The position numbers and the translations under genes were made by a program. Shown piece after piece: positions 9,488 through 17,127 of a stretch of 64,000 nucleotides of DNA. The first letter of the stretch is position 1; each line of letters starts with the position of its first letter. A model generated the notes under the pieces. It ran no database searches, was not told where the DNA came from, and was given only the letters and a program-made list of their open reading frames with translations. The DNA is from Alphaproteobacteria bacterium (GTDB taxonomy: Bacteria > Pseudomonadota > Alphaproteobacteria > Rhodospirillales > WMHbin7): NCBI GenBank assembly GCA_015231795.1, contig JADGAX010000001.1, forward strand, positions 805,794 to 869,793. The letters are read 5' to 3'.

Positions 9488-10315
9488 TTATCGCCGCAGG
9501 ATCATTTGCGTCCTGCTGATCGTGACCTGCCTGGGGTCCGGTTCTTCGAAGGGGCCGGGCCGGAAGCGATAGACTAGCTCCGCCTCGACCCGTTCCGCTC
9601 CCGCCCGCCCAGGCTCGTCGATTTCAAGATTAGCACCAATATCGGGGGCAAGAGTAGTCTCTTCCCATGATCCATCGGGTCCTTTAAGCCAACCGAAGCG
9701 CCAGCTTTCACGCCAGCGCAGGGAATTATCTTCTCCCCCCAACCCCTTCACCACCAACCAGACTGATCGTCCTGTGGTGCCGCCGGGCAGCGCATGGCCG
9801 GTTTTGGGCCGAACGGCGGCCAACAGGATTTGCCGCCCCCCTTCCTGGCGCAAGGCCAGATGCAACCGGGCGGCGCCTACCAAAAACTGCGGCGTGGTGG
9901 CACCCAAAAAAGCATGCGAGGGTCCGCCCGGCTTGACGTGACAAGACAGGCAATCCAGCTTTCTTTGTGCCGCTAGGCTGGCTTTGTGGCGGCGCAAGGT
10001 CGATTCACCCGGAGCGTCATGGCAGCGCGCGCAAATTTGGGGAACCTTCACGCGTTCATATGGATGCGGCCCAGACCCGTGGCAATCGACGCAAACCACG
10101 CCATCTCCACCTGACGGCGCATGGCAAGATAGACAGTCGGGATTGTTGCCCGCTTCCTTCCACTCGGTGATGAAATCGTCCGAGCGAGCCGCATTCGCCA
10201 TCGCCGTCGATGAGAAGTGGCGATGAACTTCAATGTGACAATCCGCGCAATCTTCAGAAGCCGACGCGGGAAATGATGCAAGCAGAAGCGACGCCAGCAT
10301 CATCCGCCACGTCAT
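9488..10315 (-). CDS. Periplasmic pentaheme c-type cytochrome
   Basis: 275 residues from the ATG at 10315, which overlaps the preceding stop as ATGA; a signal peptide follows (MTWRMMLASLLLASFPASAS). Five CxxCH heme sites are visible, all in the N-terminal half: CADCH, CLSCH, CVDCH, CARCH and CLSCH. The C-terminal half is heme-free with beta-strand-like segments (about 130-275) and no recognised family. It resembles multiheme cytochromes of the c554/NrfB-like class that shuttle electrons in the periplasm. In this operon it most likely moves electrons to or from the molybdoenzyme. Direction of flow cannot be told. Confidence 0.85.
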   Translation of the reverse strand: MTWRMMLASLLLASFPASASEDCADCHIEVHRHFSSTAMANAARSDDFITEWKEAGNNPDCLSCHAPSGGDGVVCVDCHGSGPHPYERVKVPQICARCHDAPGESTLRRHKASLAAQRKLDCLSCHVKPGGPSHAFLGATTPQFLVGAARLHLALRQEGGRQILLAAVRPKTGHALPGGTTGRSVWLVVKGLGGEDNSLRWRESWRFGWLKGPDGSWEETTLAPDIGANLEIDEPGRAGAERVEAELVYRFRPGPFEEPDPRQVTISRTQMILRR

Positions 10316-10791
10316 TCCCGCACCTGAGCCGGGGTGTTGGCCTCGCACAGGCCTCGCGGAATGATGAAGGGGATAGAGCCGGGCTTAACATGCCCCGAAG
10401 CCGGCGTCTCAACCGGCAGACCAGCGGCTTGCCAGGCTTCAAAGCCGCCATTCAGGATGCTGACTTTGTATCCGTATGGCGTCATTCGGTCGATCCAGCT
10501 TTTCTTCAGGAACGAGGAAGTGCCTTTTTTAAGAATAAGCACCATCGGGCCACTGCCGGTTGACGGCAAGAATCCCTTGGGATCACGACCGGCATTGATC
10601 GCGCCTGGAATTGTCGCCTCGGCGTAATGATCGCGACCGCGCGCATCCAAGACAAGTGGGGGCGTCGACGAAACAAGGGCGTCAGCCAACGCGTCCGGCG
10701 ACACGTAACTGAATCCCTGTTCCGCCAACGCCCCTCCGCCAAACCAGAGGAAGGGGATCAGGAAAAGAACGAGAGCTAGCCTTCGATTCAT
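10312..10791 (-). CDS. Exported rhodanese-fold protein lacking the catalytic cysteine
   Basis: 159 residues from ATG at 10791, two bases after the upstream stop; a signal peptide follows (about 1-25). A single rhodanese domain is clear: LVLDARGRDHYAEATIPGAIN early, then ILNGGFEAWQAAGLPVE. At the active-site loop, where rhodaneses have a cysteine (pattern Cx3Gx[RST]), this protein reads LILKKGTSSFLKK, so the nucleophile is missing. It may bind rather than transfer sulfane sulfur, or serve a structural role. A single cysteine (GLCEAN) remains near the C-terminus outside the loop. Confidence 0.8.
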   Translation of the reverse strand: MNRRLALVLFLIPFLWFGGGALAEQGFSYVSPDALADALVSSTPPLVLDARGRDHYAEATIPGAINAGRDPKGFLPSTGSGPMVLILKKGTSSFLKKSWIDRMTPYGYKVSILNGGFEAWQAAGLPVETPASGHVKPGSIPFIIPRGLCEANTPAQVRE

Positions 10792-10793
10792 AT

Positions 10794-11489
10794 TCAGGCA
10801 GCCTCTCCTTCTGTTTCCGGGGGAGACATTTCCTCGGGCGGCGGTTTCAGGAGATCCGCTATCTCCTGAATCCCAATATTCAAGGCGGCGGACTGATCGA
10901 TCAAAGCACCGAAGCATCCCCCCTCCTTCTTCAGACGCTCGAAATGCAAGAGTTCCTCACCGCCTCCGGACATAAAAATCTGTCCGGAGAAATTGCGTTT
11001 GATTTTCTCGAGAAGATCAAGATCGAAGCCCTTGGTCCCGGCTCTGGCTTCGGGCGCTTCAAATAAGACGCTGTCGAACCCCAATTCAGCGGCGCGCGCC
11101 AGCCAGTCGGAAAGATAGGCATCGCCGTCCGCCACGCGGTATGTCTTGTAGGTAGATACGTCAGGGACGTAATATCTGAAGCCGTCGCCCGTATATCGGT
11201 CGCCCATCGAAAAGTTTGACGATGGCCTTGCCGCCGACGCGCTGGGTAGAACGCGTTCGCCAGGATGCAAGTCACGAAACTTCGCGGCCTGATCCAGCCC
11301 CATTTCCGCAAGCCAGAAAACATCAGGTCGGCCCGCCCATTCCGGCGAAACCGAGGGGCTGCCGCGAAAAAGAAACAGCTCTATCCCGCTGGCATTTTCC
11401 GCTTTCAGATCTGTGGCGCGAGTCAGCAGGCCATTCGCACCGCTCCAGTCGAAATCAAGCGTCTGGCAATCGACGATCAGATGGGTCAT
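10794..11489 (-). CDS. Unknown protein, C-terminal part resembling HisA/HisF-type barrel strands
   Basis: 231 residues, no signal peptide or membrane segment, so cytoplasmic. The C-terminal part (ELGFDSVLFEAPEA, IFMSGGGEELLHFERLKKEG, GALIDQSAALNIG) recalls the late strands and phosphate-binding glycine turns of HisA/HisF-like TIM barrels, but the N-terminal half does not match any family I recognise. The start overlaps the stop of the preceding Mrp-like gene, so the two are translationally coupled. A role alongside the two ATPases, for example in cofactor or cluster assembly of the respiratory complex, is a guess. The tail is acidic and proline-rich. Confidence 0.6.
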   Translation of the reverse strand: MTHLIVDCQTLDFDWSGANGLLTRATDLKAENASGIELFLFRGSPSVSPEWAGRPDVFWLAEMGLDQAAKFRDLHPGERVLPSASAARPSSNFSMGDRYTGDGFRYYVPDVSTYKTYRVADGDAYLSDWLARAAELGFDSVLFEAPEARAGTKGFDLDLLEKIKRNFSGQIFMSGGGEELLHFERLKKEGGCFGALIDQSAALNIGIQEIADLLKPPPEEMSPPETEGEAA

Positions 11490-12322
11490 GCGTCCTCGGC
11501 TATCTTGGGGTTGGCATGCTCTCGTTGCAGCGCAGACAAAACCTTGTCGGCCACATCGGCAAGCGCCATGGCCGATGGGGCCTGCCTGTCGCGAATCACG
11601 AAAGGGGTTCCGGCATCGGCTGCCTGGCTGGCCGTTGGATCAAGCGGCACCCTGCCGATATAGGCGACATGGCGCTTCTTGGCCATAAGCTCGACAACGC
11701 CAGAAGCGAATAGGCGATTGATCTTGCCGCAGCAGGGGCAGACATAGCCGTCCATATTCTCGACCACGCCGAACACCGGCACGTCATATTCATGAAAAAG
11801 CGCTATCGCCCGCTCGGCATCGACGGCGGCCAAGCGCTGCGGCGTTGAAACCACGATGGCCCCAGTGATCGGAATGCGCTCCAAGAGCGTGATGGGGATA
11901 TCGCCGGTGCCGGGCGGCATGTCGATCAGAAGAATATCCAGTTCTGGCCAAGCGACATCGTAAACCATCTGCTCGATGGCTTGCGCGATCAAGGGGCCTT
12001 TCCAGACGAGCCCGGCCTCGGGAGCCAGAAGGTTTCCCACAGACAAGGAATGAACGCCGTGTCGCAACTTAGGCAGCGCCTTGCCCTCGTCGGTCACATC
12101 GACCCCGTTGCCCGACCCCAGCAGCAAGGCCACCGAAGGGCCGTAGAGATCGGCATCCAGAACGCCGACGGCCAAACCCCGCGCCGCCCAGGTGGCCGCC
12201 AAATTGACGGTCAGCGTCGACTTGCCAACCCCACCCTTGCCGCTGGCGACGCAGATCACGTCGCGCACGCCGGGAATGGGTTGCTGAGAGGCGAAGCTGC
12301 TTTCGGATATGCAGCCGCTCAT
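11486..12322 (-). CDS. Mrp/ApbC-family P-loop ATPase (second of tandem pair)
   Basis: 278 residues. A deviant Walker A CVASGKGGVGKSTLTVNLAA near residues 25-45, the DADLYGPS signature, DMPPGTGD, and a paired-cysteine site VCPCCGK. These are the hallmarks of the Mrp/NBP35/ApbC branch of SIMIBI NTPases, which bind and deliver Fe-S clusters. It lacks the N-terminal MIP18/DUF59 domain that its upstream partner has. The start overlaps the stop of that partner. Having two such genes inside a respiratory operon suggests dedicated maturation of the many Fe-S clusters encoded here; this is inference from content. Confidence 0.9.
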   Translation of the reverse strand: MSGCISESSFASQQPIPGVRDVICVASGKGGVGKSTLTVNLAATWAARGLAVGVLDADLYGPSVALLLGSGNGVDVTDEGKALPKLRHGVHSLSVGNLLAPEAGLVWKGPLIAQAIEQMVYDVAWPELDILLIDMPPGTGDIPITLLERIPITGAIVVSTPQRLAAVDAERAIALFHEYDVPVFGVVENMDGYVCPCCGKINRLFASGVVELMAKKRHVAYIGRVPLDPTASQAADAGTPFVIRDRQAPSAMALADVADKVLSALQREHANPKIAEDA

Positions 12323-13356
12323 GCCGAAGCCTCCCTAGGAATCTGTTTGGCGATCCGCAAGGCCAGCCGGACTATCGTCGCTGACGTCAACGCTTCGGCT
12401 GCGGCGATGACATAGGGAACGCCCGCATCGCCGGTCACAGACAAATCCGGGATGAAGGGAATGCTGGCAAGCAACGGCAAGCCGGTTTCCTCGCTCAGGG
12501 CCAGGGCGCCGCCCTGGCCGAAAACAGGAATGGCATGGCCGCAATCCGAACAAGAAACCGATGCCATGTTCTCGACGATTCCCAGGCACGGAACGGCCAG
12601 ATCGGCAAACATCTCCATGCCGCGTTTGACATCAATCAGGGCTAGGCTGCCCGGCGTGGTGACGGTCAGAATTGCCGACAGATGCGCATGCTTGGCCAGT
12701 GCCAGATGAACGTCGGATGTGCCGGGCGGCAGATCGATCAGTAAAATGTCCAACTTCCCCCAAGCGACTTCGGAAAGCAAAAGCGGCAAACCCTCGTCGA
12801 TCAGCGAGCCACGCCAGGCCAGCGCCTTTTCCGGCGGCAACAAGAATCCAAGCGACATCACCTTGACCCCATGGGCGGCGAGCGGCTCGATTTTTCCGTC
12901 AACTTCCTCGGCGCGCCCGGAAAGACCGAAAAGCGTCGGCATCGACGGACCATAGACATCGGCATCCAGAACGCCAACCTTTAGGCCCTGCAAGGCCAGC
13001 GCCGCGGCAAGATTAGCGGTTAAGGTCGATTTGCCGACGCCGCCCTTGCCGCTGTGAACGCCAAGCACATACTGTGCTACGGGCTGGCTTTCGCTGTTCG
13101 CAATCGATTTTGGGCGCGGCTTGACGATGACGCGCTCGACGCCGGGCAGCGCCTCGACCATCGGCGCCAGAAAATCGCCCAGCGCATCGGCATCGCCATC
13201 CGGAATTCTGTCAGGGTCCAACAAGACGCGCACGGCTGAACCAGTCGCCACGACGCCATAGACCAGCCCGGACGCGACGATGCTGGGACCGTCCGGGCCA
13301 AGCGTCACGCTTTTCAGCGCCGCCATAACCGTGTCTTCAAGCGATGTTGCCGTCAC
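12319..13356 (-). CDS. Mrp/ApbC-family P-loop ATPase with N-terminal DUF59 domain
   Basis: 345 residues from a GTG that overlaps the cytochrome stop as GTGA. An N-terminal MIP18/DUF59-like domain (about 1-90, LEDTVMAALKSVTLGP) precedes the ATPase core with HSGKGGVGKSTLTANLAAAL, DADVYGPSMPTLFG, DLPPGTSD and a CxxC site (VSCSDCGH). This is the standard architecture of full-length Mrp, an Fe-S cluster carrier; full-length members are about 350-370 residues. It is upstream of and coupled to a shorter paralogue. Whether this is the housekeeping copy or an operon-dedicated one cannot be decided from the window. Confidence 0.92.
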   Translation of the reverse strand: MTATSLEDTVMAALKSVTLGPDGPSIVASGLVYGVVATGSAVRVLLDPDRIPDGDADALGDFLAPMVEALPGVERVIVKPRPKSIANSESQPVAQYVLGVHSGKGGVGKSTLTANLAAALALQGLKVGVLDADVYGPSMPTLFGLSGRAEEVDGKIEPLAAHGVKVMSLGFLLPPEKALAWRGSLIDEGLPLLLSEVAWGKLDILLIDLPPGTSDVHLALAKHAHLSAILTVTTPGSLALIDVKRGMEMFADLAVPCLGIVENMASVSCSDCGHAIPVFGQGGALALSEETGLPLLASIPFIPDLSVTGDAGVPYVIAAAEALTSATIVRLALRIAKQIPREASA

Positions 13357-13619
13357 TCCCTCAGTCCTTCCAGATAACGCGTAATGATGATTGCCTCTTC
13401 ATCGTCGATCACCTTGTCCGCTCCATTCCTGGTTCGCATGGTGCGCACGATTCCCTCGATTTCATCCTTTTTGTACCCCGAAAGATCGGACAGTTTGTGG
13501 CATGCGGCGCATCTGGCCTTGTAGAGTTCCTCTGGCGTTCTTGGAAGCGTTATCCACCACCAGACAAGACCGATAAGAACGCATGTCGCCAAGACAGCCG
13601 TTATCATCTTCCAACGCAC
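13353..13619 (-). CDS. Small membrane-anchored monoheme cytochrome c
   Basis: 88 residues starting at GTG directly after the ferredoxin stop codon. An N-terminal hydrophobic helix (about 5-23, MITAVLATCVLIGLVWWW) is probably an uncleaved anchor. One heme site CAACH at residues 37-41 and a downstream methionine (VRTMRTRNG) could supply the sixth ligand. The size and fold fit class I cytochromes used as short-range carriers on the periplasmic face. Together with the pentaheme cytochrome it gives this operon two periplasmic heme carriers. Confidence 0.85.
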   Translation of the reverse strand: MRWKMITAVLATCVLIGLVWWWITLPRTPEELYKARCAACHKLSDLSGYKKDEIEGIVRTMRTRNGADKVIDDEEAIIITRYLEGLRE

Positions 13620-14759
13620 TTAACCTCCCAGCATTGCCATCCAATCCGCATCGACATCCGTTTCCTTGTTGCAGGCCGGGCACATTGTCTGCTCGTCTGC
13701 CTTGAAAGGCTGACCACAGCGCGCACAAACGTCAAGCTCGCGACGGATCAGCGTTTGCCGTGGTTCGATGACCATCTCCCAGTTGGTGGCAACCTTCGCC
13801 GTGATTGCCTTGTCGGGGCAAATGGCCGTGCACAGCCCGCAATTCGTGCAGCTCAACGCTTCGTAATCGATACCTTGCCACCCAGGTCCGTGCGCATGGG
13901 TCAACGCCGCAGTCGGACAGCGATCGGCGCAGATTCCGCAATGCGAGCAGGCATCCGAGATATTGCGAATCATGAACGGCAGCAAGGTCCCATCCAACCA
14001 AGCATAGACGCCGCCGGTTTTTGCCAGGGCGCTTTGATACGGATCTTCCCTTCGCTTGAAATCTCCCGGCACAAAAATTCCCTGTGGCTCGGCGACCGCA
14101 CCCGAAGAAGTCGGCACCAGCCACGAGATGTTCGAGATTGCCCGAGCGCCCGCCAGCCGCAGGAAATTGCGTCGATTGGCCTGCGCCTGATCCATATGCT
14201 GGCTGGACTTGTCCTGCGCCTCTTCGCCGGGTCTGGCCCAGCGCACGCTGCGACTGTTGGGTCCGAACCAGCGTTTCAGTTCACGGGTTAGCGCTGGCGC
14301 ATGTTCTCTTGCGTCGGCGCGCGCGCATTCATGACAAAGTGGACGGCCATGCAAGATCAGATCGCGCCGCCCCCCCTTCGTCGCCACCGCCGCCAATCTG
14401 GCATCGATCGCCAAATGACAAGGAATGACGATGCCGCCGCCGCCATCCCGGCTTTCAGGACAATGGACATGCAACTCGTCCATCTGGGCAGCCGCTTCCA
14501 GAAAGCGGATCGGATCGAAGACCGAAAGCCGAAGGGCTGCGGATGGACAGGCTGGAACGCAAGCGCCGCACAGCGTGCAGTCGTCCTCATTGAGGGCTAT
14601 CGCGTCGATGCCAGGCTTGATCACCTTGACTGGACATGCCTTCTCGCAATCGGTGCAAATGACCCGGCGCGCCCTTGGATTGACGCACATGTCGGAATCA
14701 TCCAGCAGATAGCTGGCGCGGAATAAGTCGCTAACTTGATCGCGGCCTTCTGCTTTCAT
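13620..14759 (-). CDS. Four-cluster ferredoxin with internal Tat-like motif and C-terminal zinc ribbon
   Basis: 379 residues. Cysteine groups for clusters: C25/35/38/42 with C61/64/67/71 in the N-terminal part, and C271/274/277/281 with C304/307/310/314 in the C-terminal part. A CxxC...CxxC zinc-ribbon-like knuckle ends the chain (C345/348/360/363). Between the two ferredoxin halves, residues 196-202 read RRNFLRL followed by a mildly hydrophobic stretch, which resembles a twin-arginine signal buried inside the protein. This suggests a fusion of a cytoplasmic ferredoxin with a NapG/MauM-like periplasmic one. Only an experiment could tell the compartment. A role in passing electrons to the molybdoenzyme system is likely. 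Confidence 0.85.
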   Translation of the reverse strand: MKAEGRDQVSDLFRASYLLDDSDMCVNPRARRVICTDCEKACPVKVIKPGIDAIALNEDDCTLCGACVPACPSAALRLSVFDPIRFLEAAAQMDELHVHCPESRDGGGGIVIPCHLAIDARLAAVATKGGRRDLILHGRPLCHECARADAREHAPALTRELKRWFGPNSRSVRWARPGEEAQDKSSQHMDQAQANRRNFLRLAGARAISNISWLVPTSSGAVAEPQGIFVPGDFKRREDPYQSALAKTGGVYAWLDGTLLPFMIRNISDACSHCGICADRCPTAALTHAHGPGWQGIDYEALSCTNCGLCTAICPDKAITAKVATNWEMVIEPRQTLIRRELDVCARCGQPFKADEQTMCPACNKETDVDADWMAMLGG

Positions 14760-15154
14760 GCGTCATCCTCGGGAAGTTTGCGGCCAAGCCAATGGGTCAA
14801 GGCGACGGCGGTCAGCAAATTGGTGGCCAAGGGGACGTTGTTGAGGTCGCAAGCGCGGTAGAAGGGTGCTATTTCTGCCTCGGACCCACCCGGCGACAGG
14901 GGGTCGCGCAGGAAATAGACCGCCGCCACGGAATTGGAACAGACCAGACCGCATAATTGTATTTCGCCGCCTTTGCTTGATGGAAATACTGAGGTCACTT
15001 CCAGCCCGACTTCCTTTTCAATGACCGTTCCAACCTCGACGGTCGAGAGCAGGCGGTAGCTTTCGAACACCGTTCGCTCTTTCTTCATCAGTTTAACAAG
15101 CGCTGGAAGATGGCGCTTATGGGCAATCAGGATCAGCGTGCGGAACTCAGGCAT
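14756..15154 (-). CDS. Methylglyoxal-synthase-fold protein
   Basis: 132 residues from ATG at 15154. The start overlaps the end of the upstream glycosyltransferase by eight bases. LILIAHKRHLPALVKLMKK, then STVEVGTVIEKEVGLEVTSV, then SKGGEIQLCGLVCSNSVAAV, then YFLRDPLSP and NVPLATNLLTAVAL line up with the MGS domain of MgsA, the enzyme that converts dihydroxyacetone phosphate to methylglyoxal. In E. coli MgsA the glycine-rich loop reads GGDQQ with an essential aspartate; here it is GGEIQ, and the early AHD motif is AHK. The catalytic chemistry may therefore be lost or changed, leaving a phosphate- or small-ligand-binding fold. Why it is in a respiratory operon is unclear. Confidence 0.75.
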   Translation of the reverse strand: MPEFRTLILIAHKRHLPALVKLMKKERTVFESYRLLSTVEVGTVIEKEVGLEVTSVFPSSKGGEIQLCGLVCSNSVAAVYFLRDPLSPGGSEAEIAPFYRACDLNNVPLATNLLTAVALTHWLGRKLPEDDA

Positions 15155-16286
15155 GACGGCGCACTCCATCCAAGGACGCCAAGCCACTTTCCTCGATCAG
15201 GCGCTGATACAAATGCGTATGCGCCTGCGCCAAACGCGCGATGGCGGCCTCGACGGTCTCTTCGCGGTCCAACTCGTCGCGCAGGGCAGCCAAGGTCTCG
15301 GGATAGACGCAATCGATGATGGCTCTCGCCATCATATCCGGGTCGCCACCTTCAATCGTGTAACCATGAACGCCATCGATGAAGTAAACCGCCTCGACCC
15401 GATTTGTCCGCAACACCGGCAAACGAAATGCTGCGGCAAGATCTGTCAGCGGGCTTTTGCACTGCTTGGCATAGGGCATGATCATCAAATCGCAGCTTTG
15501 AAACAAGTCTGAAACCTCGTCTGCCTCAATGTAGCGGCTGACAATGGTCGTGCGGACCATTCCGGCCAACTGGCGCAAGCCAGCGCTTTCCTTTTGCCGC
15601 AACACGCCTTCGCCTGCGACGATCAAATGTAATTTGGTGTCGTCTTTCAAGCACTCTAGCGCATCGATCAGCAGCCCCAGTCCCTTGCGTGAGGAACCGT
15701 GGCCAAAGTAAAGCAGGCGGATCTCGCCTTCCTCGCGAGGCGGCAGTTCCGCAATCGGCTTTTTTAATGCAACGGGATGGGCCAGCAGATTGGGGCTTCC
15801 CGGCAGCAAGGCGATGCGCTCACTGCCCACGCCCAGCATTTCCTCCAACCCCCAGGCCAGATGGGTGTCGCGGGCGACGATCCCATCCATGAGCCGATAG
15901 AACAAATGGAAGAACGGCGTAGATAGCCAACGCCTGCGATGCGGCAGCAGATTATGCGGCGTATAAACGACGCTGACGCCAAGTCGCTTTAGCCACAAGA
16001 CGAACAACGAAGCCAGAAGCGGCTGACCCACCCACTGAAAATGCACGGCGTCGGGCTTGCAGGCGAGCACCTTGCGCGCCAAGCACAGCCACCCGGCCAA
16101 GCCATGATGCAGGCAGGCCGATTTCTCGAATGGCATTGTCCAGGCCGACAATTCATCGCGCGTTCCTGTTATCAGCGACACGTCATGCCCCAGCTCGTTA
16201 AGCCCTAAGGCCAAGGCATGCGCGTAATGACACAGGAAACCGCGTCCAGAACCTTCAACCAGGAGGATGCGCCGCCGGATGCTCAT
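15147..16286 (-). CDS. GT4-type glycosyltransferase
   Basis: 379 residues. The N-terminal Rossmann half opens with RRILLVEGSGRGFLCHYAHALALGLNELGHDVSL and the C-terminal half contains the nucleotide-sugar site typical of GT-B family 4 enzymes (LLYFGHGSSRKGLGLLIDAL, LIVAGEG, ADEVSDLFQSCDLMIMPY). No membrane helix is evident. Such enzymes attach a sugar to lipid or polysaccharide acceptors. It lies 23 bp after the TorD-like gene and overlaps the methylglyoxal-synthase-fold gene, so it belongs to the operon although it has no obvious link to respiration. Donor and acceptor are unknown. Confidence 0.85.
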   Translation of the reverse strand: MSIRRRILLVEGSGRGFLCHYAHALALGLNELGHDVSLITGTRDELSAWTMPFEKSACLHHGLAGWLCLARKVLACKPDAVHFQWVGQPLLASLFVLWLKRLGVSVVYTPHNLLPHRRRWLSTPFFHLFYRLMDGIVARDTHLAWGLEEMLGVGSERIALLPGSPNLLAHPVALKKPIAELPPREEGEIRLLYFGHGSSRKGLGLLIDALECLKDDTKLHLIVAGEGVLRQKESAGLRQLAGMVRTTIVSRYIEADEVSDLFQSCDLMIMPYAKQCKSPLTDLAAAFRLPVLRTNRVEAVYFIDGVHGYTIEGGDPDMMARAIIDCVYPETLAALRDELDREETVEAAIARLAQAHTHLYQRLIEESGLASLDGVRRHA

Positions 16287-16309
16287 CCTCTTTCCTCCCT
16301 TGCGTTGCC

Positions 16310-17038
16310 TTATAGGCCAGATGCTTTCCTGAAGCCGGGATCCTTCTTGGCGATGGTGGGTTCCTTGACAGCTTTTTCAGCCAGTTCATGCATGCGCTTG
16401 GGCGGAACGAACTGCGAAAGCTCGTCCCACAGCACGCGCTCGGTCAATTGCAACATCCGTTCGTAGAAGGGATGTTCGGCCGCCCGCGCTGCCGTTCGGC
16501 ACCATGCAGGAACCCAGCCGCCCATCTCTTCGATCATGAAGCGTTCGCGGTTCTGACGTATCTTGTCAGCCGTTTCGTCTTCGCCCTTCTCAAGCGCTTC
16601 AGATTCTCTCTCGAACATCGCGGATACAAAGGAAAGCATCGCACCGACATGGTCGGGGAATTCGCCGCTATGGCAATGCTTGAACTCAAATCCGTTCTCA
16701 CGGTACCAACGAACGGCGCGGTCTGTTTGCTTTTGAAACATCTTGCCGGTTTCAAAAACAGACGCATGCGGCGATATGGCGCCCGGCTGCACGAAGAGCG
16801 CCGTGTATTCGACGGCAAGCCGCTCAAGCAGGCTGGCAACGTCGTCAGCCAGAACGTCTTCTGGAACTTCCGCTCCAACCTCGGCCAAGGGCTCCTTCAA
16901 GTCGCCTCTCAGGCTGTTCAGGAACGGCTCGTCGATCTCGAATTCGAAAGTGCGCGCCAGCAAGCGAAACAATGCCGACTGTGCCTTGCATTCGTCCAGG
17001 CGCGCGCCCTGCGCAACCTGCTCTATCAATGTTTGCAT
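16310..17038 (-). CDS. TorD/DmsD-family molybdoenzyme chaperone
   Basis: 242 residues from ATG at 17038, preferred over an upstream TTG because GAGGAG lies six bases before it. All-helical TorD pattern: LFRLLARTFEFEIDEPFLNSL, VEYTALFVQPGAISPHASVFETGKMFQKQT, then WVPAWCRTAARAAEHPFYERM. Known members bind the Tat signal of DMSO-reductase-family catalytic subunits and keep the apoenzyme ready for cofactor insertion before export. It directly follows the catalytic subunit gene, which carries such a Tat signal, so it is almost certainly its private chaperone. Confidence 0.92.
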   Translation of the reverse strand: MQTLIEQVAQGARLDECKAQSALFRLLARTFEFEIDEPFLNSLRGDLKEPLAEVGAEVPEDVLADDVASLLERLAVEYTALFVQPGAISPHASVFETGKMFQKQTDRAVRWYRENGFEFKHCHSGEFPDHVGAMLSFVSAMFERESEALEKGEDETADKIRQNRERFMIEEMGGWVPAWCRTAARAAEHPFYERMLQLTERVLWDELSQFVPPKRMHELAEKAVKEPTIAKKDPGFRKASGL

Positions 17039-17127
17039 CGTCAACTCCTCACAAACTTTCCGCCGGAAGAAAGATCACGATGGCGGCGGCCAAGGCTGCC
17101 GCCATCGCTTTAAGTGGTAGGAGCTAC

